From Tellurirhabdus rosea (GTDB taxonomy: Bacteria; Bacteroidota; Bacteroidia; Cytophagales; Spirosomataceae), in NCBI RefSeq assembly GCF_026278345.1, contig NZ_CP111085.1:5293501-5357500 (forward strand): a stretch of DNA of 64,000 nt, read 5' to 3'. The position numbers and the translations under genes are program-made. Below the pieces are notes generated by a model that was given only the letters and a program-made list of their open reading frames with translations, was not told the origin of the DNA and did not search any database. This document shows positions 1-8,598 of the stretch, piece after piece; positions within the stretch are counted from its first letter, which is position 1, and each line of letters begins with the position of its first letter.

Positions 1-3000
1 CAAACGGGAAGAACGTTCGCTCGGCTACGCGGTCGGCAAGGTGGACGGGAAAGAGTTCACCCGCGTGGTGCAGGAAAACGTCCTGAACGCCGTAGCGGGC
101 AAAGTGGCGGGCGTGACGATCAGCCAGACGGGTGGTACCGGCTCGTCGGTGAGCATGATCATCCGGGGCGCCACTTCGCTCAGCAGCGACAACCAGCCGC
201 TGTTTGTCATCGACGGGGTGCCGGTTGCCAATACGCTGAACAACGTAAGTCAGGTAGGCAACGACAACCGGGCCGATTTCGGGAACGCCATTTCCAATCT
301 GAACCCGGATGATGTAGAGAACGTCTCTATTCTGAAAGGCCCCAGCGCCGCCGCCCTTTACGGCTCGCGGGCGGGGAACGGCGTGGTGCTCATCACGACC
401 AAGAGCGGGGCCAAAGCCCGGAAGCCGACCGTGACGATCACTTCCAGCACCGTTTTCGATAAACCCTACCGCTTCCTGAAATGGCAGACGCAGTTCGGCT
501 CCGGACAGTTTTCGGCCACGCCCGTTTCGGTCAGCAACAACCCGCTGTCCAACCCGTTCGGCAAACTGGTTCAGGAGGAAGTGGGAGCGACCTACGGGGC
601 GGCGCTCGACAAGGGCTACTCCGAAGTGCAGTGGAACAGCCCGCTCGACGCCAACGGCAAACCCATTCCGATGCCGCTGGTTTCGCATCCCGACAACGTC
701 AGAAATTTCGTCCAGACCGGCGTGACGACGACTAACGGCGTTTCCGTCGCCAACAACACGGACGCCTTCACCTACCGGCTGTCGTATTCCAACATGACCC
801 ATAAGGGCATCATTCCCAACTCGGACCTGTTTCGCAACACTTTCAACGTCAACGCCAGCTTCAAGGCCGGCAGCCAGTGGCGGCTGAGCACCAACCTCGA
901 CATCAGCCGCAACAACGCCAACAACCGGCCCGCCGGAAACCGGGGCACCAACCCCCTGCAGTGGGCCTACGCGGTGTCGCCCCATACCGACATCCGCGCG
1001 CTGGAAAACTACTGGCTGCCCGGTCAGGAGGGCTTGCAGCAGCGTTCACAGTTCAAAGGCGTATTCAACAATCCGTATTTTCTGGCCTACGAAGTCAACA
1101 ACGGCTTTGTGCGCGACCGGGTCTTTGGCAACCTGAAAGCCGACTGGCAGATTTCTCCCGCATTCAGCTTCATGGCCCGCTACGCCCTCGACACCTACCG
1201 GGAGCAGCGCGAAATGCGGATTGCCAACAGCTATACCAACGACCTCCGGGGCGCGTACGGTCTCATCGGCCTGACGAATTTTGAAAGCAACGCCGACTTT
1301 CTGGGTACGTACAAAAAGGAAATTAACGCTTTCAGCCTGTCGCTTTCGGCCGGGGGAAATGCCCGTTACCAGAACGGCAGCAACGTCACCAACGCCACCA
1401 AAAGCGGCACGGGCCTGATTGTGCCGGGCGTGTACACGCTCCAGAACATTCTTCCCGAAAACCTCGATTACAGCAGTTACCGTTTCCAGCGGGGCATCTA
1501 CAGCGTTTACGGACTGGCCAACATCGGCTTCCGGGACATGATCTACCTGGACCTGACGGCCCGCAACGACTGGTCGAGCACGCTTCCGGCGGCCAACCGC
1601 TCGTATTTCTACCCCTCGGCCTCGCTCAGCGTGCTGGTCAACGAAATGGCCTTCCCGTCGTCGAACGCCATCAGCCTGCTCAAACTGCGGGGCGGGTACG
1701 CGCAGGTCGGCAACGACGCGAACCCGTACCTGCTGCTCAGTACGCTCAACAACGCCGGAACCTGGGCGGGCGTGCCCCGGCTTTCGGTGCCGGGTAATCT
1801 GCTCATCTCCGACCTGAAACCGGAAATCGCGACGTCGCTTGAGGCAGGCGTGGACCTGAATCTGTTCCGGGACCGGCTGCGGTTCACCGGGACGTACTAC
1901 CACGTCGAGAACCGGAACCAGATTCTGAGCACCAAACTGCCGCCGTCTTCGGGCTACACCACCAAGAACATCAACGCCGGTCTGCTTTCGAGCCGGGGCA
2001 TCGAACTGACGCTGGGCGGCACCCCGCTGCAACGCAACGGCTGGCGGCTCGATGTCAACGCCAACCTGACCCGCAACCGGACCCGCATCGAAAAACTGTC
2101 GGATGACCTGCCGTATTACACCCTCTGGACCGACGCCAAAGGGGGCGCGTGGACGTACGTGGGCGAGGACATCGGCGATATTTACGACGCCCAGATCGTG
2201 ACGGTCAAAGACAAAACTTCGCCTTACTACGGATACCCGATTCTGGACGCCACGGGCAAATGGCAGTCGATCGACGCCATCAACACGAAAAACAAAATCG
2301 GCAACTTCAACCCGAAGTTTATTATGGGGGCGCAAACCTCCCTGTCCTACAAGGGCTTCAGCCTCAACATGACCTTCGACTGGCGGAACGGCGGCGACTT
2401 TGTGTCGCAGACCTACCGCTACGGCGAAGAGAACGGACAGTCGCAGCTTTTTCTGGACAAGCTCATCAATCCCAACGGCCTGACGGGCGATGCACTGCGC
2501 AATTACCTGGTGGCCAACCAGGACGAACTGATCCGGATTCATGGCAATTACTTTCCGCTGGTCGGCGGCCCGACGCCGGATTACGGCGGTTATCCGTTCA
2601 AATACGGGCCTTACACGCTGCCGTACGGCGGGGTCTTCATCCCCGGCGTGATTGCCACCGGCTACGATGCGAACGGAAATCCGACCGGATACAAAGAGAA
2701 CCTGGGCGGCACCGGCACGATGTATCTGCCCTTTGCGGGCGCCACGGCCTGGTCGTTTACCCGGGCGTTCCTCTACGACGCGTCCTACCTCAAACTCCGG
2801 GAGGTTTCGCTGTCCTACGACCTGCCGCAGGCGTTCATCAAAAAAGCGGGTTTGCAGAACGCGAGTGTGTCGGTGTACAGCCGCAACATCATTCTGTGGA
2901 CGGCGGCCAAGATCAACGTCGATCCCGAAATGGCTTTCCAGCCCGAAGCCGGGGTGCAGGGGGCGGGAACGCAGTTCAAACAGGGCATCGAACGGTACAA

Positions 3001-3052
3001 CGTCATGCCCTGGGTCATTCCGGTCGGTTTCAAGCTGAACCTAACTTTCTAA
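1..3052 (+). CDS. SusC/RagA-family TonB-linked outer membrane protein (5' truncated by window edge)
   Basis: The reading frame is already open at base 2, so the signal peptide, carboxypeptidase-like domain and TonB box lie outside the window. The visible part (about 1016 residues) begins in the plug domain with RSLGYAVGKVDGKEF, followed by the family-typical IIRGATSLSSDNQPLFVIDG. The rest is a 22-strand-type barrel rich in aromatic/Asn/Gly strands that ends in a terminal Phe (KLNLTF), as outer-membrane barrels do. In this family the barrel imports oligosaccharides or other ligands captured by the SusD partner, using TonB energy. That partner follows 18 bases downstream, so the two form an operon. 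The GTG at 41 is internal and is not the true start. Family is certain; substrate is unknown. Confidence 0.95.
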   Translation, partial: KREERSLGYAVGKVDGKEFTRVVQENVLNAVAGKVAGVTISQTGGTGSSVSMIIRGATSLSSDNQPLFVIDGVPVANTLNNVSQVGNDNRADFGNAISNLNPDDVENVSILKGPSAAALYGSRAGNGVVLITTKSGAKARKPTVTITSSTVFDKPYRFLKWQTQFGSGQFSATPVSVSNNPLSNPFGKLVQEEVGATYGAALDKGYSEVQWNSPLDANGKPIPMPLVSHPDNVRNFVQTGVTTTNGVSVANNTDAFTYRLSYSNMTHKGIIPNSDLFRNTFNVNASFKAGSQWRLSTNLDISRNNANNRPAGNRGTNPLQWAYAVSPHTDIRALENYWLPGQEGLQQRSQFKGVFNNPYFLAYEVNNGFVRDRVFGNLKADWQISPAFSFMARYALDTYREQREMRIANSYTNDLRGAYGLIGLTNFESNADFLGTYKKEINAFSLSLSAGGNARYQNGSNVTNATKSGTGLIVPGVYTLQNILPENLDYSSYRFQRGIYSVYGLANIGFRDMIYLDLTARNDWSSTLPAANRSYFYPSASLSVLVNEMAFPSSNAISLLKLRGGYAQVGNDANPYLLLSTLNNAGTWAGVPRLSVPGNLLISDLKPEIATSLEAGVDLNLFRDRLRFTGTYYHVENRNQILSTKLPPSSGYTTKNINAGLLSSRGIELTLGGTPLQRNGWRLDVNANLTRNRTRIEKLSDDLPYYTLWTDAKGGAWTYVGEDIGDIYDAQIVTVKDKTSPYYGYPILDATGKWQSIDAINTKNKIGNFNPKFIMGAQTSLSYKGFSLNMTFDWRNGGDFVSQTYRYGEENGQSQLFLDKLINPNGLTGDALRNYLVANQDELIRIHGNYFPLVGGPTPDYGGYPFKYGPYTLPYGGVFIPGVIATGYDANGNPTGYKENLGGTGTMYLPFAGATAWSFTRAFLYDASYLKLREVSLSYDLPQAFIKKAGLQNASVSVYSRNIILWTAAKINVDPEMAFQPEAGVQGAGTQFKQGIERYNVMPWVIPVGFKLNLTF

Positions 3053-3070
3053 GCTTCCATCTTTCTAGCC

Positions 3071-4711
3071 ATGAAAAGTAAGAAACATACCCTTTGGTTG
3101 ACGGTCCTGCTGGCGTCGGTGCTCACCTTTTCCTGCAAGGATCTGAACGATCTGAATCAAAATCCCAACGGCGTTGACCCGCAGAAAGCGAACCCCAATC
3201 TGGTGCTTTCGACGGTCCTGACCGAAACGGGCAAAGCCTTTGTCGATCTGGGCTACCAGGACCTGGCCGGGGTCATGCAGCACACGCAGAAGGACGGCTG
3301 GGTCGGGACGCATAACGAGTACGACTGGGGCGGAAGCCAGAGCTGGAGCGGCTATTACGACATTCTGCGCAACAACCAGTACGTATACGACCGTTCGGTG
3401 CAGCTCGGCTTCGAGCTGCAGCAGGGCATGGCGCTGGTCATGAAATCCATGCTGTTTGGCCTCATTACCGACCTCTGGGGCGATGCGCCGTACACGAGCG
3501 CCCTCAAAGGCGAACAGGGCGGAGCGGCCAACACCTTCCCGGCCTTCGACAGCCAGGAAACCATCTACGCGGGCATTCTGGCGGATCTGGAAAAAGCCAA
3601 CACCCTGCTTTCGAAGCCCAAAGCGGAATACACCAGTACGGTGGACGCCGCCGATGTGTACTACAACGGCGACCCGGCCAAATGGCGGAAGCTGGCAAAC
3701 TCGCTGGCGCTGCGATACCTAATGCGTATTTCGGGCAAAAAGCCGGAGGTGGCCAAAGCGGGCATCGAAAAAATGCTGGCCAGTCCGGCCCAGTACCCGC
3801 TGATTCTGGCCGCGGCGGACGACGCCGCCATGCCGTTTGCGGGCAACAGCGCCGGGGATTCCTGGCCCGCCAATGCCGTTTATGACGCCAACGGGAGCAA
3901 TTACCGGCGGCTCAAAATGTGCGACACCTTCGTCAAAGCCCTGCTGGCCCTCAACGACCCGCGCCTTGGCGTCTGGGCCAACAAAGTGCAGATTCCGCTG
4001 GTGGTGGACGCCAGCCTGCCCCGAAACACCGACAAAATCGAGAACGGCAAGCGGTATCTTTCGCCCGATAAAGTCGCCGGGAAGGAAGTCAATACGGACC
4101 CCAACTACGTCGGACTGCCCGTTGCCATTGTGGGCGGCTCATCCTACAACCTGAGTCCTACGGCCGAGCAGGCGGCCAACAACCCGCACGTGTCCTGGCT
4201 GAACGACATCTACAAACAGGCCAAAGGTCCGCTGCTGAAATCCCGGCTCGTATCGGCTGCAGAGGTCCGGTTTATGCTGGCGGAAGCCGCCCAGAGGGGC
4301 TGGGCGGCCGGAGATGCCAAAACGCATTACGAAGCGGGCGTGAAAGCGTCTTTCGATGCCTGGGGCCTGAGCAGCGCCTATCCGGCTTACATCGCCCAGA
4401 AAAGCGCGGCCTACAACGGAACGCAGAAACAGATCATCGAACAGAAGTGGATCGCCAGTTGGACCGCCGCTACCGAAGCCTGGTTCGACTACCGCCGGAC
4501 GGGTTTTCCGGAACTGAAAGTCGGCCCGCAGGCCAAGCGCAAGGTGCTGCCCGTTCGCTTTTTCTACATGCTCGACGAGCGGAATCTGAACAAAAGCAAC
4601 GCCGAAGCGGCCATCAGCAAACTGGAGCAGACCCCTTATTCGGAAGCCGACGGCAAAAACAGCCCCTGGTCGAAGCCGTGGGTGTTGCAGGGAACCGGCA
4701 AACCGTGGTGA
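3071..4711 (+). CDS. SusD/RagB-family nutrient-binding outer membrane lipoprotein
   Basis: This 546-residue protein has a lipoprotein signal peptide ending at Cys22 (LTFSC), which predicts a surface lipoprotein. The early NQNPNGVDP stretch and the helical TPR-like body match the SusD-like_2 type of the SusD superfamily, which forms the lid of the SusC pore and binds the incoming ligand. It follows the SusC gene by 18 bases with no terminator and is clearly co-transcribed. The ATG at 3071 gives a good signal peptide. Ligand specificity cannot be read from the sequence; downstream enzymes suggest an acylated, phosphorylated or amino-sugar-containing glycan. Confidence 0.93.
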   Translation: MKSKKHTLWLTVLLASVLTFSCKDLNDLNQNPNGVDPQKANPNLVLSTVLTETGKAFVDLGYQDLAGVMQHTQKDGWVGTHNEYDWGGSQSWSGYYDILRNNQYVYDRSVQLGFELQQGMALVMKSMLFGLITDLWGDAPYTSALKGEQGGAANTFPAFDSQETIYAGILADLEKANTLLSKPKAEYTSTVDAADVYYNGDPAKWRKLANSLALRYLMRISGKKPEVAKAGIEKMLASPAQYPLILAAADDAAMPFAGNSAGDSWPANAVYDANGSNYRRLKMCDTFVKALLALNDPRLGVWANKVQIPLVVDASLPRNTDKIENGKRYLSPDKVAGKEVNTDPNYVGLPVAIVGGSSYNLSPTAEQAANNPHVSWLNDIYKQAKGPLLKSRLVSAAEVRFMLAEAAQRGWAAGDAKTHYEAGVKASFDAWGLSSAYPAYIAQKSAAYNGTQKQIIEQKWIASWTAATEAWFDYRRTGFPELKVGPQAKRKVLPVRFFYMLDERNLNKSNAEAAISKLEQTPYSEADGKNSPWSKPWVLQGTGKPW

Positions 4712-4757
4712 AACGGCGTTTTCGCACCGTCGCGAAAGGATTTACAAGCCTCTTTTT

Positions 4758-6023
4758 ATGAAGACGATCGCATTCTGTTTGTGTCTCCTGCTCGGCATGG
4801 CTTCCTACGCGCAGGATTTCCGCGCCGGGGCGGCGGTCCGGATCATTACGCCGGACCCGCTGCTCCCGGTTTCGGGCGGCATCGGGACGCCCAGACCGGC
4901 CCAGGAAAAAAAGGGCGAGCTGTACATCCGGGCGCTGGTTCTGGAAAAAGGCCCCACCCGCGTCGCCATCGTGAGCGTCGATAATCTGGGCTGGCCCTCG
5001 GCGCTGGGGAACCAGACGCGGGCGCTCATCCGCGGCATTCCGCCCGAGAACGTGCTGATCGGGGCGACCCACACGCATAGCGGCCCTGACGCCTACGGCT
5101 TTCCGGACGCCAGCGGACAGCACCATGCCGACCTGATGTACCTGGACCGCTGCGTGAAGCAGATGGCAGAAGCCGTCAACGAAGCGGTGGAAAACCTGCA
5201 ACCGGCTTCCCTGAAAGTGGCCGTGGGCGAGGCGAAAGGCAAAATCGCCTATAACTACTACGCCGAGCAGTTGTACGACCCCCGCTGCGGCGTCATTCAG
5301 GCCATCGCCCGGACCGGGCCGCAGAAAGGCCGTCCCCTGGCGACGCTGGTCAATTACGCCATTCACCCCGAAGTCATCGGCGCCGGCCGGGGAATCCTGA
5401 GTCCGGACCTCTGCGGCCCGCTGTACGCCCGCATCGAGGCGCAGACCGGCGGGGTGGCGCTGTTCATGAACGGGGCTCAGGGCGGAATGGTCACGGCCGA
5501 CAACCGGCGCGAAGGCGGCAAAGAAGCCAACGACTGGAACGAATGCATCCGGATCGGGGAATTGCTGGCCGACGAAGCCCTCCGCCTTGTCAGTGCCGCG
5601 GAAGTGGACGAGAACCCGGCGCTTTACTGCGCCGCCCGGTCGGTGGAGTTTCCGGTGGAGTCCGAGGTGATGCGGTACATCATCAAAAACTCGCCCCTGA
5701 AGTACGAACTTTCGCCCGCCGGAACGGTGAAGGCCCAGGTGAATCTGCTCAACATTGGTCCCGCCCAGGTAGTGACCATTCCCGGCGAAGCCCTACCCAA
5801 CATCGGGTTTTATCTGAAGCGGCACATGAAGACCCGCTACCCGTTTCTTTTTGGCCTCACCAACGAGGCTTTCGGCTACATGCTGACCAAAGTCGATTTC
5901 AACAGCTTCCGGCGGTACGACTACATCAGCCGGACGAGTCTGGGAGAGCAGACCGGAGAAATTTACATGGCCGAGGTGCTGAAATGGCTGGCCGAAAGCC
6001 CGAAACCGATTAGTTTAAAGTGA
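4758..6023 (+). CDS. Neutral/alkaline ceramidase-fold secreted hydrolase (atypical active site)
   Basis: The protein has 421 residues and a cleavable signal peptide (MASYAQ at about residue 19). The N-terminal half resembles the neutral/alkaline non-lysosomal ceramidase domain: the zinc-binding HTHSGP motif is present (His105, His107), as is a second histidine in NYAIHPEV (His203). In true neutral ceramidases the nucleophilic serine sits in GDVSPN; here the corresponding stretch reads NGAQGGMVTADN (about 238-249) and has no serine. It is also much shorter than the roughly 650-residue ceramidases. It is therefore a metal-dependent hydrolase of this superfamily whose substrate, ceramide or otherwise, is open. 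It lies 46 bases after susD, on the same strand. Confidence 0.8.
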   Translation: MKTIAFCLCLLLGMASYAQDFRAGAAVRIITPDPLLPVSGGIGTPRPAQEKKGELYIRALVLEKGPTRVAIVSVDNLGWPSALGNQTRALIRGIPPENVLIGATHTHSGPDAYGFPDASGQHHADLMYLDRCVKQMAEAVNEAVENLQPASLKVAVGEAKGKIAYNYYAEQLYDPRCGVIQAIARTGPQKGRPLATLVNYAIHPEVIGAGRGILSPDLCGPLYARIEAQTGGVALFMNGAQGGMVTADNRREGGKEANDWNECIRIGELLADEALRLVSAAEVDENPALYCAARSVEFPVESEVMRYIIKNSPLKYELSPAGTVKAQVNLLNIGPAQVVTIPGEALPNIGFYLKRHMKTRYPFLFGLTNEAFGYMLTKVDFNSFRRYDYISRTSLGEQTGEIYMAEVLKWLAESPKPISLK

Positions 6024-6057
6024 CTTACCTCTTTTTTACCATAAACCCGATTTCTCT

Positions 6058-7416
6058 ATGCGCACCCGCTTCCTGATCCTGACGGTCCTTATTTTTTCGA
6101 TCTGTCTGACGGCATTTATCAAGATAAAAAAAGACACCATCACGCCCGAGAATGCCCTGCAAAGCTACCTCAATAACGGCGACAAGTCGTACCGGTGGGA
6201 GGTGAAGGATACGATGAATCTGGGCAACATTACGGCCTACAACCTGCTGCTGACTTCGCAGAAATGGCGGCAGTTTACGTGGCGGCACCAGCTGACGGTT
6301 CTGGTTCCCAAAGAAAACCAGCACGACGGCGCGCTGCTCTTCATCACGGGCGGCTCCAACAAGGACGAGCAGCCCAACTGGAGCAAAAAGAAAGACGACG
6401 CCCTCGCTTTCGGGATGCTGGCGGCCAAAAACAAGGCCATCGTGGCCGTGCTGCGGCAGACCCCCAACCAGCCGTTTTTCGACAACCTGACCGAAGACGC
6501 CCTCATTTCGTACACGCTGCACCAGTTTCAGAAAGACAACGATTACTCGTGGCCGCTGCTGTTTCCGATGACCAAAAGCGCCGTGAAAGCGATGGATGCC
6601 GTGCAGGAGTTTGCCGACCGGAACCTGGGCCATAAGGTGGCCCGCTTCGTGGTTTCCGGCGCGTCCAAGCGGGGCTGGACCACCTGGCTGACGGGCGCAA
6701 TGGACCCGCGGGCCGTCGCCATTGCCCCGATGGTCATCGACATTCTGAACATGCCCAAAAACCTGAAGTACCAGATTGAGTCCTGGAACAAATACAGCGA
6801 ACAGATTCAGGATTATGTGGCACTCGGACTGACCGACGCCATGACCTCGCCGACCGGCAAGGCCATCAACCAGATGATCGACCCGTATTCGTACCGGAAA
6901 AAGCTGACCCAGCCGAAGATGATTTTTATGGGCACCAACGATGAATACTGGACCGTGGACGCCATCAAGCACTATTACGACGACATTCCGGGCCAGAACC
7001 TGATCCATTACGTCCCGAACGCCGGACACGGACTCGGCGACAAACGGCAGGCGCTGGAGGGGCTGAGCGCGTTCTTCGGGGCCACGATGCTGAAACAGAA
7101 ATACCCGGTCTGCGAATGGAACGCGGTCAAAACCAAAGACGGCGTAAAGCTGTCCATCAAAACTACGCCCGACGCGCTGGTGGATGCCATTGTCTGGTCG
7201 GCCGATTCGGAGGACAAGATCTTTCAGGATGAAAAATGGGAAAGCCGCAGCCTGGGCATCCGGAACCAGCCGAAGGTGGAACTGGTCGAAGCGTTCCCGA
7301 AAGCGGGCTACAAGGCGTTTTACGTCGATCTGAAGTACAACGCGCCCAACGGCGGCACTTATACCGAAAGCACCCGGATGTTTCTGACGGACAATGACGA
7401 AGTGTTCCTCAAATAA
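6058..7416 (+). CDS. PhoPQ-activated pathogenicity-related (PqaA-type) alpha/beta hydrolase
   Basis: This 452-residue protein has an N-terminal hydrophobic segment (residues 4-21) acting as signal peptide or anchor. It matches the PhoPQ_related family: HQLTVLVPK, FITGGSN, and the nucleophile elbow GASKRGWTTWL with Ser203, followed by a GTNDEYW stretch and a late NAGHGLGD that supplies the histidine. The fold is alpha/beta hydrolase; the natural substrate of the family is not established. It starts 34 bases after the ceramidase-like gene and its stop is only 3 bases before the next start, so it sits in the middle of an operon. The family name comes from Salmonella pqaA and does not imply virulence here. 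Confidence 0.88.
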   Translation: MRTRFLILTVLIFSICLTAFIKIKKDTITPENALQSYLNNGDKSYRWEVKDTMNLGNITAYNLLLTSQKWRQFTWRHQLTVLVPKENQHDGALLFITGGSNKDEQPNWSKKKDDALAFGMLAAKNKAIVAVLRQTPNQPFFDNLTEDALISYTLHQFQKDNDYSWPLLFPMTKSAVKAMDAVQEFADRNLGHKVARFVVSGASKRGWTTWLTGAMDPRAVAIAPMVIDILNMPKNLKYQIESWNKYSEQIQDYVALGLTDAMTSPTGKAINQMIDPYSYRKKLTQPKMIFMGTNDEYWTVDAIKHYYDDIPGQNLIHYVPNAGHGLGDKRQALEGLSAFFGATMLKQKYPVCEWNAVKTKDGVKLSIKTTPDALVDAIVWSADSEDKIFQDEKWESRSLGIRNQPKVELVEAFPKAGYKAFYVDLKYNAPNGGTYTESTRMFLTDNDEVFLK

Positions 7417-7419
7417 CCA

Positions 7420-8289
7420 ATGATTGCTCGGAAGTGGACGGCAGGGCTGCATACCGTGGCCCTGCTCTTTTTTTTCCTGACTCCGCAATCCGTTGCAGCC
7501 CAGTCTGCCGCGGATTCGGCCGGTCGGGATCTGGCCGGGCTGCGGCAGGCCATGCGAAGCCGCTATGCGCTGGGAGTGTCTGTGCACCGGGGCACATCCC
7601 CACTGGCTCCCGAAAATACGCTGGCCGCTTTCCGGACCGTCCTGCCCTGGCAGGTGGACTACCTGGAAATCGACGTGCGGACCTCCCGCGACGGACAGCT
7701 GTTCATCCTGCACGATGGCACGCTGGAGCGAACGACCACCGGAACCGGTCCGGCCCGGGACCGGACGCTGGACGAGCTGAAGCAGCTTTCGGCGGGCAAA
7801 GGATTCGGCAACCGCTTCGCCGACGAACGCATTCCAACGCTGGAGGAAGTCTGCCGCCTGCTGGCCGACTGGAACGCCCGGCACGCCTACCAAACCCATT
7901 TGTACGTCGATTGCAAGGACGTGGCCGCCGGGCCGCTGGTAGCGATGCTGGCCCAATACGGCTTGCTGAACGGAGCCGTTTTTTACGGTTCGGATGCCTT
8001 TCTGCTCTCGCTCCGAAACGTGGCGCCCGCCGCCAGACGAATGCCCGCCCTCCGGAACGAAGCGGAGATAGCCGAAAAAGTGGAGAAACTGGCTCCGTAT
8101 GCCTTTGACGTGCCCTGGCAGTTGCTCAGCAAGCGGCTCATCGACCAGCTTCACGAACGGGGAATCCGCGTTTTTTCCGACGCGCTCGGCCCATACGAGC
8201 AGCCCGAAGAATACCGAAAAATGGCCCGCCTCGGCCTCGACGTCATCCAGACCGATCACGTCGAGCGGCTCTATCGGGCGATGGATTGA
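7420..8289 (+). CDS. Glycerophosphodiester phosphodiesterase family protein, exported
   Basis: This 289-residue protein has a signal peptide (cleavage near residue 28, VAAQS). The GDPD TIM-barrel signatures are in order: HRG at 56-58, PENT at 64-67, EIDVR at 83-87 and LHDGTLERTT at 97-106, giving the catalytic His pair and metal-binding Glu/Asp. The family cleaves glycerophosphodiesters, and some members cleave choline, inositol or sphingolipid head groups. It is coupled to the upstream PqaA-like gene by a 3-base gap. Export and the ceramidase-fold neighbour suggest action on lipid-linked or phosphodiester-linked substrates in the periplasm. An unusual inverted repeat begins immediately after the stop. 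Confidence 0.9.
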   Translation: MIARKWTAGLHTVALLFFFLTPQSVAAQSAADSAGRDLAGLRQAMRSRYALGVSVHRGTSPLAPENTLAAFRTVLPWQVDYLEIDVRTSRDGQLFILHDGTLERTTTGTGPARDRTLDELKQLSAGKGFGNRFADERIPTLEEVCRLLADWNARHAYQTHLYVDCKDVAAGPLVAMLAQYGLLNGAVFYGSDAFLLSLRNVAPAARRMPALRNEAEIAEKVEKLAPYAFDVPWQLLSKRLIDQLHERGIRVFSDALGPYEQPEEYRKMARLGLDVIQTDHVERLYRAMD

Positions 8290-8533
8290 GAGACAAGAGA
8301 CAAGAGACAAGAGAAAAGAGAGGAGACATTAGACAAGGGACAAGAGACAAGAGAAATGAGAAAAGAACAAGACACATTTGACGCTGGGTGCAAAAGGCGG
8401 CCGGAACATGGTGCTGCCGCGCCTCATTTTTGAAAAGCAAACGTCCAGCGTTTCTTGTCTCTTGTCTTTCGTCTTTTGTCTAGCGTCTCTTTTCTAATGC
8501 CTCTTTTCTCTTTTCTCTAACCTCTTTTCTCTC
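8289..8533. repeat. Long imperfect inverted repeat with purine-rich quasi-tandem arms (IR-A)
   Basis: The left arm (about 8289-8387) is built from repeats close to AGAGACAAG. The right arm (about 8445-8533) is its approximate reverse complement, built from CTTGTCT and CTTTTCT words. The innermost pairing ACGCTGG (8381-8387) with CCAGCGT (8445-8451) is exact. The loop is about 57 bases. The left arm starts directly at the stop codon of the phosphodiesterase gene. One strand is nearly all purine in the left arm, so a hairpin or a triplex-type structure is possible. It fills almost the whole 309-base gap to the next gene. Confidence 0.8.
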
Positions 8534-8598
8534 ACCCCCTTCATCAAAATCTCCCGCCAGCCAGTAGCCTGAAAGTCGCTCGTTTTCGTACTATCCTT

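Noticed and set aside
4758..6023. Firm naming as a neutral ceramidase
   Set aside because: The nucleophilic serine motif is absent and the protein is too short, so only the fold is supported.
6025..8310. A 761-codon open frame on the minus strand opposite the PqaA-like and phosphodiesterase genes
   Set aside because: It is antisense to two well-supported genes and shows no family motif. High-GC third positions create such long shadow frames throughout the window (also 1046-2542, 22835-24586 and 30012-31739).
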